Origin: Pseudomonadota bacterium
Lineage (GTDB): Bacteria; Pseudomonadota; Gammaproteobacteria; Burkholderiales; Rhodocyclaceae
DNA: 61,815 nucleotides
Direction: 5' to 3'
NCBI GenBank assembly: GCA_008501585.1
Contig: QQUN01000001.1
Coordinates: 1-61,815 of the forward strand
This document shows, one piece after another, positions 55,736 to 61,815 of this stretch. The notes under the pieces were generated by a model. That model searched no databases. It saw nothing but the letters and a program-made list of their open reading frames with translations, and was not told where the DNA came from. Position 1 is the first letter of the stretch, and each line of letters opens with the position of its first letter. The translations under genes were made by a program, and so were the position numbers.

Positions 55736-55774
55736 CATGAGCGCAACCGCACGGCCGCCCGAAGGGCGCGCGAA

Positions 55775-55805
55775 CCTCCCCCGGGGAGGAAGTCGCTCCA
55801 GCGAC
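55775..55805 (+). other. Intercistronic hairpins between TRAP genes
   Basis: CCTCC/GGAGG (55775-55789) and GTCGCT/AGCGAC (55792-55805) stem-loops lie directly before the DctQ ribosome site. Such structures can protect the dctP message and raise receptor over membrane subunit amounts. Confidence 0.4.
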
Positions 55806-55819
55806 AGGAGGGTAGTTAA

Positions 55820-56404
55820 ATGAGCCAAGCCACCCACTCCACGGCTGCGCGGCAGCCGGCGGAGCCGGGTGGTCGGTCGGTCTGGCGCGTGTTCGCCCAG
55901 TCCGTGAAGGGCTTCAACGTCCTGACCGGCTACCTGTCCGCCGTCGTCGTCGTCATCACCTCGCTCATCGTCTGCTACGGCGTGTTCATGCGCTACTTCA
56001 TGGACTCGCCCATCGACTGGGGCCTGGAGCTGTCGATCTTCCTGCTCATCATCGCCACCTTCATGAGCGCCGCCTACACCCAGTTGCAGCGCGGCCATGT
56101 GAACATCGAGGTCCTCGAGCACATCCTCTCCCCCGGCGCCAACCGGGTGCGCTACCTGGTCGGCGACGCGCTGTCGCTGGTGTTCTGCGGCTTCCTGGCC
56201 TTCAACGCCTGGGAGTTCTTCCTCGAAGCCTTCGAGGACGGCCGCATCACCGAAAGCACCTGGGGCCCGAAGCTGTGGGTGCCCTACCTGTTCATGGCCA
56301 TCGGCAGCACCGCCCTGTCGCTGCAGCTGCTGGTCCAGATCGTTGACGTGCTGGTCGGCTGGAAAGGCCGTACGCATGTGACCGGCCCGGAATGGAGGGA
56401 ATGA
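55820..56404 (+). CDS. TRAP transporter small membrane subunit (DctQ)
   Basis: 194 residues with four membrane helices (LSAVVVVITSLIVCYGVFM, LELSIFLLIIATFMSAAY, YLVGDALSLVFCGFLAF, LWVPYLFMAIGSTALSL). The motif MRYFMDSPIDWGLELS is typical of DctQ. Pairs with the large subunit. AGGAGGGT ribosome site; its stop overlaps the next start region. Confidence 0.92.
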   Translation: MSQATHSTAARQPAEPGGRSVWRVFAQSVKGFNVLTGYLSAVVVVITSLIVCYGVFMRYFMDSPIDWGLELSIFLLIIATFMSAAYTQLQRGHVNIEVLEHILSPGANRVRYLVGDALSLVFCGFLAFNAWEFFLEAFEDGRITESTWGPKLWVPYLFMAIGSTALSLQLLVQIVDVLVGWKGRTHVTGPEWRE

Positions 56405-57747
56405 TGGATACGACCACCATCGGTTTGCTGTACTCGGGCGTCACGCTGGTGCTGCTGTTCTCCGGCATGCCCATCGCCTTTGCCCTGGGCCTGTCCGCCC
56501 TGGGTTTCATGGCGGTCTTCATGCCCTCGGCCCATCTGGGTTCGGTGGCCGAGACGATCTTCTCCGAGCTGGACAACTTCACCCTGCTGACCATTCCGCT
56601 GTTCGTGCTCATGGGCGCGGCCATCGGCAAGACGCGGGCCGGCGCGGACATCTACAACTCGCTCAACGCCTGGCTGCACAAGATCCCCGGCGGACTGGGT
56701 CTGGCCAACGTGTTCGCCTGCGCGGTGTTCGCCGCCATGTGCGGCTCCAGCCCGGCCACCTGCTCGGCCATCGGCTCCTCCGGCATCCCGCAGCTGGTCA
56801 AGCGTGGGTATTCAGAAGGCCTGGCCACCGGCATCATCGCCGCGGGCGGCACCCTGGGCATCCTGATTCCGCCCTCGCTCACGCTGATTCTGTATGGACT
56901 CGCGTCCGAGCAGTCCATCGGCCGCCTGTTCATGGCCGGCATCGGCCCGGGCACCCTGCTGATCGTGCTCTTCGCCCTGTGGGTGATGTTCAAGTACAAG
57001 CTCGAGCGCCAGATGGCCGCCGGCCGTGACGATGTCGCCGCCCAGGCCATCCTCGAAGACGAGCAGATCACCTGGCATGACCGCCTCTCGGCCCTGCCGC
57101 GCCTGCTGCCCTTCGGCATCCTCATCGCCGTGATCATGGTCGCCATGTACGGCGGCTGGGCGACGCCTTCGGAGGTGGCCGGCATCGGCGCCGTGGGTGC
57201 TACGGTGATGGTGATCCTGCTCTACCAGTGCTACCGGCCGGACGACATCAAGACCATCCTGTCGGGCACCATCCGCGAGAGCACGATGATCATGATGATC
57301 ATCGCCACCTCCTTCCTCTTCACCTATGTGATGAGCTACCTGGGGGTGACCCAGAAGGCCGCCAGCTGGCTGGTGGAGCTGGAGCTGTCCAAGTGGGTGT
57401 TCTTCTTCTGGGTGAACGTGTTCATCATCGTGCTGGGCTTCTTCCTGCCGCCGGTGGCCATCATCCTCATGGTGACGCCCATCCTGCTGCCGGCGCTCAA
57501 CGCGCTGAACATCGACCTGATCTGGTTCGGCATCGTCATGACCATCCTCATGGAACTGGGCCTGATCACCCCGCCGGTGGGCCTGAACCTGTTCGTGATC
57601 AACGGCATCTCGCCCGAGATCAAGCTCAAGAATATCCTGCTGGGCAGCCTGCCCTTCATCGGCCTGATGCTGCTGGCCATCGTCATCCTGTGCCTGGTGC
57701 CGGGTATCGCGACCTGGCTGCCGAATCACTTCTACCAAGGGGGCTGA
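56404..57747 (+). CDS. TRAP transporter large permease subunit (DctM)
   Basis: 447 residues with about twelve membrane segments, DctM/YiaN type. Conserved SSPATCSAIGSSGIPQLVKRGYSEGLATGIIAAGGTLGILIPPS-like region and GLNLFVINGI. Carries substrate with sodium. ATG codons at 56392, 56401 and 56404 are in frame; 56404 has the best spacing from GGAGG. Followed by mdcA after six bases, tying transport to catabolism. Confidence 0.93.
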   Translation: MDTTTIGLLYSGVTLVLLFSGMPIAFALGLSALGFMAVFMPSAHLGSVAETIFSELDNFTLLTIPLFVLMGAAIGKTRAGADIYNSLNAWLHKIPGGLGLANVFACAVFAAMCGSSPATCSAIGSSGIPQLVKRGYSEGLATGIIAAGGTLGILIPPSLTLILYGLASEQSIGRLFMAGIGPGTLLIVLFALWVMFKYKLERQMAAGRDDVAAQAILEDEQITWHDRLSALPRLLPFGILIAVIMVAMYGGWATPSEVAGIGAVGATVMVILLYQCYRPDDIKTILSGTIRESTMIMMIIATSFLFTYVMSYLGVTQKAASWLVELELSKWVFFFWVNVFIIVLGFFLPPVAIILMVTPILLPALNALNIDLIWFGIVMTILMELGLITPPVGLNLFVINGISPEIKLKNILLGSLPFIGLMLLAIVILCLVPGIATWLPNHFYQGG

Positions 57748-57753
57748 GCCAAG

Positions 57754-59403
57754 ATGACTGCCTCTCAACAATGGAACACCCTGCAACAAGGGCGCACGCG
57801 CCGGCTGGAGCGGGCTGCCGCCCTGGCCCAGGGCAAGCGGGTCGAGGCCGACCAGGTGGTCGCGCTGCTCGAAGCGATCATCGAACCCGGTGACCGCATC
57901 TGCATCGAGGGCAACAACCAGAAGCAGGCGGACTTCCTCGCCCGCGCCATGGTGCAGACCGACCCGGCGCGGGTGCGCGAGCTGCACCTGGTGCAGTCGG
58001 TGCTGTCCCTGCCCGAGCATGTGGACATCATCGAGCGCGGGCAGGTCAGCCGCATCGACTTCTCCTTCGCCGGGCCCCAGTCGGGCCGTCTGGCGCGGCT
58101 GGTGGAGTCGGGCCGCATCACCATCGGCGCCATCCACACCTATCTGGAACTGTTCGGCCGCTACTTCGTGGACCTGACCCCGCAGGTGTCGCTGGTGGCC
58201 GCGCAGATGGCCGACCGCCAGGGCAACCTGTACACCGGCCCCAACACCGAGGACACCCCAGCCATCGTCGAGGCCACCGCCTTCAAGGGCGGCATCGTCA
58301 TTGCGCAGGTCAACGAGATCGTCGACACCCTGCCGCGGGTGGACATCCCCGCCGACTGGGTGGACTTCACCGTCCAGGCGCCCACGCCGCACTATGTGGA
58401 GCCGCTGTTCACCCGCGACCCGGCACTCATCACCGAGACCCAGGTGCTCACCGCGATGATCGCCATCAAGGGCCTGTATGCGGAGTACGGTATCACCCGG
58501 CTCAACCACGGCATCGGTTTCGACACCGCCGCCATCGAGCTGCTGCTGCCCACCTACGCCACCGAGCTCGGCCTCAAGGGCAAGATCTGCACGCACTGGG
58601 CGCTCAACCCGCACCCGACGCTGATCCCCGCCATCGAGGCCGGTTTCGTGCAGTCGGTGCATTCCTTCGGTTCCGAGGTGGGCATGGAGAAGTACGTGGC
58701 CGCCCGGCCCGACATCTTCTTCATCGGCGCCGACGGCTCCATGCGCTCCAACCGCGCCTTCTGCCAGGCCGCCGGCCATTACGCCTGCGACCTGTTCATC
58801 GGCTCCACCCTGCAGATCGACCTGCATGGCAACAGCTCCACCGCCACCCGCGGGCGCATCGCCGGCTTTGGCGGCGCGCCCAACATGGGCGCCGACGCCC
58901 GCGGCCGTCGCCATGCCTCGCCGGCCTGGCTCAAGGCCGGCCGGGAAGGGCGGGGCGACATCGCCATGCCGCGTGGCCAGAAGCTGGTCGCCCAGGTGGT
59001 GGAAACCTTCCGCGAGCACATGGCGCCGGCCTTCGTCGAGCGTCTCGACGCCTGGGATCTGGCCGAGGCGGCGGGCATGGATCTGCCGCCGGTGATGATC
59101 TACAGCGAAGACCTGACCCACATCATCACCGAGGAAGGCATCGCCCACCTGGTGCGCTGCCGCAGCCCGGAAGAGCGTGAGCAGGCCATCCGCGGCGTGG
59201 CCGGCTACACCCCGGTGGGCATGGGCCGCGACAAGCGCGCGGTGGAGAATCTGCGCGACCGCGGCATCGTCCAGCGACCGGAAGACCTGGGCATCGACCC
59301 ACGCCTGGCCACCCGCGACCTGCTGGCCGCTCGCAACGTCAAGGATCTGGTGCACGCCTCCGGCGGGCTCTACGACCCGCCCAAGAAGTTCCGCAACTGG
59401 TAG
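57754..59403 (+). CDS. mdcA: Malonate decarboxylase alpha subunit (acetyl-S-ACP:malonate ACP transferase)
   Basis: 549 residues, the usual MdcA length. Swaps acetate for malonate on the ACP subunit. CoA-transferase-like fold; signatures GNNQKQADFLARAM, GNSSTATRGRIAGFGGAPNMGADARGRRH near residues 355-385, and MIYSEDLTHIITEEGIAHLV. First catalytic gene of the cluster, six bases after the TRAP gene. Confidence 0.96.
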   Translation: MTASQQWNTLQQGRTRRLERAAALAQGKRVEADQVVALLEAIIEPGDRICIEGNNQKQADFLARAMVQTDPARVRELHLVQSVLSLPEHVDIIERGQVSRIDFSFAGPQSGRLARLVESGRITIGAIHTYLELFGRYFVDLTPQVSLVAAQMADRQGNLYTGPNTEDTPAIVEATAFKGGIVIAQVNEIVDTLPRVDIPADWVDFTVQAPTPHYVEPLFTRDPALITETQVLTAMIAIKGLYAEYGITRLNHGIGFDTAAIELLLPTYATELGLKGKICTHWALNPHPTLIPAIEAGFVQSVHSFGSEVGMEKYVAARPDIFFIGADGSMRSNRAFCQAAGHYACDLFIGSTLQIDLHGNSSTATRGRIAGFGGAPNMGADARGRRHASPAWLKAGREGRGDIAMPRGQKLVAQVVETFREHMAPAFVERLDAWDLAEAAGMDLPPVMIYSEDLTHIITEEGIAHLVRCRSPEEREQAIRGVAGYTPVGMGRDKRAVENLRDRGIVQRPEDLGIDPRLATRDLLAARNVKDLVHASGGLYDPPKKFRNW

Positions 59404-59412
59404 GAGGGCCCG

Positions 59413-59727
59413 ATGGAACGATTCGAGATCACCCTGGACGCCCGCCCCGCGGGCGCCGCCCGGCGGAGCACCCTGTGTGGCGTGGTCGCCTCGGGCAACC
59501 TGGAGGTGCTGGTGGAGCTGGGGCAGGACCCGGCCGCCTGCACGGTGGAGGTCAGCACCTCTGCCGACGGCTTTCGCGACATCTGGGAGGCCGTGCTGGC
59601 GGATTTCGCCGAGCGCCACCCGGCCGGCGGCCTGCGCATCAGCATCAACGATGCTGGCGCCACCCCGGCGGTGGTGAGCCTGCGCTTGGCCCAGGCCTTC
59701 GAAGACAGCGCGGGAGGTGCGGCATGA
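59413..59727 (+). CDS. mdcC: Malonate decarboxylase acyl carrier protein (delta subunit)
   Basis: 104 residues. The serine of VVASGNLEVL (about residue 27) is the expected attachment site of the phosphoribosyl-dephospho-CoA group; INDAGATPAVVSLRL is the family C-terminus. Carries malonyl and acetyl groups. mdcB, which makes the prosthetic-group precursor and lies between mdcA and mdcC in some species, is not here. Confidence 0.94.
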   Translation: MERFEITLDARPAGAARRSTLCGVVASGNLEVLVELGQDPAACTVEVSTSADGFRDIWEAVLADFAERHPAGGLRISINDAGATPAVVSLRLAQAFEDSAGGAA

Positions 59728-60623
59728 GCGCCAAACGCGTGAGCTATTTCGAGGCCAGCGCCCGCGCCCGCGTGGCCGCGCTGGTCGACCCCGGCAGCTT
59801 CACCGAGTTCTGCCCGCCGGCACAGCGGCGCACCAGCCCGCACCTGGCGCAGCTCGACGCCCCGGTCGCCTTCGATGACGGCGTGGTGGTCGGCGCGGCC
59901 ACCGTGGACGGAAAACCCGTGCTCATCGCTGCGCAGGAAGGCCAGTTCAACGGCGGCGCGGTGGGCGAGGTGCACGGCGCCAAGATCCGCGGCCTGCTCG
60001 AACGCGCGGCGCGCGAAAGGCCCGCGGCCGTGCTGCTGCTGGTCGATTCCGGCGGCGTGCGCCTGCACGAGGCCAACGCCGGCCTGATCGCCATCTCCGA
60101 GATCATGCGTGCGCTCATGGCGGCGCAGGCCGCCGGCGTGCCGGTGTTCGCCCTCGTCGGCGGCGCCTGCGGCGCCTTCGGTGGCATGGGGATCGTCACC
60201 CGCCTGTGCGATGAAGTGATCATGTCCGAGGAAGGCCGCCTCGGCCTGTCCGGCCCGGAAGTGATCGAGACGGTGAAGGGCGTGGGCGAATTCGACTCGC
60301 GCGACCGTTCGCTGGTGTGGCGGGTCACCGGCGGCAAGCTGCGCCGTGGGCTGGGCGAGGCGACCCGACTGGTGGATGACGACGCATCGGCTTTCCGCGC
60401 GGCCGCCGTCGCGGCGCTGACGCATCACCGCAACGCGCCGGCCGACCTGGCGTCCCTCAAGGCAGCGCAGGCCGCACTCACCGAGCGTCGCGCCACCCAT
60501 CCCGACACCCGCGACGGGCTCGAGGTCTGGCGCACCCTCGGCCTGGCCCAACCCGAAGCGGTGCCCATGCTGGCATCCGATGAATTCAACCGCCAGCTCG
60601 ACGCCCTGGCGACGGAGGTATGA
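59724..60623 (+). CDS. mdcD: Malonate decarboxylase beta subunit
   Basis: 299 residues, crotonase/carboxyltransferase-like. GQFNGGAVGEVHGAKIRGLLE, LLLVDSGGVRLHEANAGL and GACGAFGGMGI form the oxyanion site; with MdcE it decarboxylates malonyl-ACP. ATGA overlap with mdcC. Confidence 0.95.
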   Translation: MSAKRVSYFEASARARVAALVDPGSFTEFCPPAQRRTSPHLAQLDAPVAFDDGVVVGAATVDGKPVLIAAQEGQFNGGAVGEVHGAKIRGLLERAARERPAAVLLLVDSGGVRLHEANAGLIAISEIMRALMAAQAAGVPVFALVGGACGAFGGMGIVTRLCDEVIMSEEGRLGLSGPEVIETVKGVGEFDSRDRSLVWRVTGGKLRRGLGEATRLVDDDASAFRAAAVAALTHHRNAPADLASLKAAQAALTERRATHPDTRDGLEVWRTLGLAQPEAVPMLASDEFNRQLDALATEV

Positions 60624-60625
60624 GC

Positions 60626-61366
60626 ATGTCCGACCCAAGCCTCTTCGATGCCCTCTTCGGCGCCGGCAACCACACCGTCGTCATCGACGGCCACTTCGTC
60701 GCCGGCCCTGCGCGGCTGGGCGACACCCCGGTGGCCGTCATTGGCAGCTGGGACGCTGCCGCCGTGGACGGCGATCTGGCCCTGGCCATCGCTGGCGAGA
60801 TTCTGCGCGTGGTCGAGGCCGATGCCGGCGCCACGCCCCGACCCATCGTCTTCGTCGCCGACACTCAGGGCCAGGCCCTGTCCCGGCGCGAAGAGCTGCT
60901 CGGCCTCAACGGCGCCTTCGCCCATGTGGCCCGCTGTGTGGATCTGGCCCGCCGCTCGGGCCATCCGACCGTGGCGCTGATCCATGGCGAGGCGGTCTCC
61001 GGCGGCTTCCTGGCCTTCGGCATGTTGGCCGACCGGGTGGTGGCCCTACCCGGCGCCCAGGTGCGCGTCATGGACCTGCGCGCCATGTCGCGGGTCACCA
61101 AGATCGAGTTCGACCGCCTGCAGACGCTGGCGCAGCACTCGCCGGTATTCGCCCCCGGCGCCGACAACTACTGGCGCATGGGAGCGGTGCATGCCCTGTG
61201 GCATGACGCCGGTGCCGACTGGCGCGCGCCGCTCGCCATGGCGCTGGCCGAAGCGGTGGATGCGGCCGGGCATGATGGCCGCGCCGCGCTGGGCGCCGAG
61301 CGTGGAGGTCGTACCCTGGCCGCGGCGGTGGCCCGAGAGGTGGCCAATGAGGTGGCCGGTGGCTGA
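60626..61366 (+). CDS. mdcE: Malonate decarboxylase gamma subunit
   Basis: 246 residues. LIHGEAVSGGFLAFGMLADRVVALPGAQVRVMDL is the family core, and AMSRVTKIEFDRL with SPVFAPGADNYWRMGAVHALW follows. Forms the decarboxylase with MdcD. ATG 60626 has a better GGAGG spacing than ATG 60620, which adds only Met-Ser. Confidence 0.94.
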   Translation: MSDPSLFDALFGAGNHTVVIDGHFVAGPARLGDTPVAVIGSWDAAAVDGDLALAIAGEILRVVEADAGATPRPIVFVADTQGQALSRREELLGLNGAFAHVARCVDLARRSGHPTVALIHGEAVSGGFLAFGMLADRVVALPGAQVRVMDLRAMSRVTKIEFDRLQTLAQHSPVFAPGADNYWRMGAVHALWHDAGADWRAPLAMALAEAVDAAGHDGRAALGAERGGRTLAAAVAREVANEVAGG

Positions 61367-61815
61367 GACGCTGCCGCGCCGCCATGACCGGGTGTGGCTC
61401 GACCCGGCGGCCATCGACCGGCTGGTGGTGAGCCAGCCCTGGCGTGCCGCGCTGGTCGACTGGTTGGGCCACGACCGGCCGCTGGTGGCGGCCCGGCGCA
61501 TGCCGGGCCAGGCGTTGCTGCCGCTGGGCTTCACGCTGCCGGGCACCGGGGCGCGCGTGCGTGTCGGCGTGCTCGCCCCGGTCGAGGCCATCCGCGCCCA
61601 GGCACCGGCGCCGCCGCTCACCGAGCTGCTGAGCACCGCCCCCGCGTCCTGGCAGGCGCCGCTGGCGGCGCTGGCCGAGGCGCTGGCCGCCGCCGGTGTC
61701 ACGGCCCGCAGCTATGGCTCGTTGGTCAACCAGTGGCTCACCGGTGCCCCCTGCCTGCGTGCCGACAGCGATGTGGACCTGCTGCTCGACTGCGCCGACG
61801 CCGCCAGCGCGCGGC
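61359..61815 (+). CDS. mdcG: Malonate decarboxylase holo-ACP synthase (partial)
   Basis: 152 codons are visible; the gene runs off the right edge. GTG start overlaps the mdcE end by eight bases. RSYGSLVNQWLTGAPCL and the DSDVDLLLD acid pair are the nucleotidyltransferase signatures of MdcG, which attaches the phosphoribosyl-dephospho-CoA group to MdcC. mdcB and mdcH would be expected beyond the edge. Confidence 0.88.
   Translation, partial: MAETLPRRHDRVWLDPAAIDRLVVSQPWRAALVDWLGHDRPLVAARRMPGQALLPLGFTLPGTGARVRVGVLAPVEAIRAQAPAPPLTELLSTAPASWQAPLAALAEALAAAGVTARSYGSLVNQWLTGAPCLRADSDVDLLLDCADAASAR

Noticed and set aside
54683-59619. Two very long minus-strand frames (564 and 935 codons)
   Set aside because: Antisense to the TRAP and mdc genes, His/Gln/Asp-rich shadow products of GC-biased coding DNA.

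Overview
The window is GC-rich, densely packed chromosomal DNA from a betaproteobacterium. Gene content and order (polA, a DUF2782 gene and thrB close together; two BPSS1780-type membrane proteins before nadD-rsfS-rlmH-maf-rng; dapF-DUF484-xerC; many ATGA and GTGA stop/start overlaps) suggest a Rhodocyclales/Zoogloeaceae-type organism such as a Thauera or Azoarcus relative. The lineage is an inference; no 16S gene is present. No tRNA, rRNA, CRISPR array, transposase or prophage was seen.

Layout. 0.1-3.1 kb: two cyclic-di-GMP proteins (PAS-GGDEF and PAS-GGDEF-EAL). 3.1-4.8 kb: two poorly conserved hypothetical genes among palindromic dispersed repeats. 4.8-20.5 kb: housekeeping genes: polA, a LOG-family protein, a FAH-family protein, thrB, nadD-rsfS-rlmH-maf-rng, and ruvA-(thioesterase)-ruvB. 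20.5-23.9 kb: a GDSL esterase, then a two-gene operon of a ferritin-like diiron protein and a 2Fe-2S/flavin reductase, preceded by a 34-bp near-perfect palindrome and closed by a terminator. 23.9-34.5 kb: a DUF2249 protein, a spermidine-synthase-like protein, zapG-like, rlmI, a gene-free inverted repeat, xerC-DUF484-dapF, divergent Lrp and TyrR regulators with TyrR boxes between them, and two LpxL-type acyltransferases. 34.5-42 kb: metK behind a candidate pseudoknot SAM riboswitch and attenuator, a DMT transporter, small enzymes, ruvC and lutABC. 42-46 kb: ACP phosphodiesterase, LysR, a peroxidase-related protein, and an acuI-acuR pair with two matching operators.

46-53.8 kb is an alcohol-oxidation island: a sigma54 promoter, a TAT-type Rieske protein, a PQQ dehydrogenase with the lanthanide-type Asp-x-Asp signature but without the usual vicinal cysteines, an outer-membrane channel-like protein, a DUF1097 membrane protein, an AldA-type aldehyde dehydrogenase, and an AcoR-type sigma54 activator that probably controls the set. 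The likely flow is alcohol or diol to aldehyde in the periplasm, with electrons perhaps passing to the Rieske protein because no cytochrome c gene is present, then aldehyde to acid in the cytoplasm.

53.8-61.8 kb is a malonate catabolism island: a divergent GntR regulator (MdcY/MatR-like) with a TTGTATACAA operator, a three-gene TRAP transporter, and mdcA-mdcC-mdcD-mdcE-mdcG. The last gene is cut by the right edge. The TRAP system probably imports malonate and the Mdc complex decarboxylates it to acetate units. The strongest candidates for new biology are the quinoprotein-Rieske module and the diiron protein-reductase operon.
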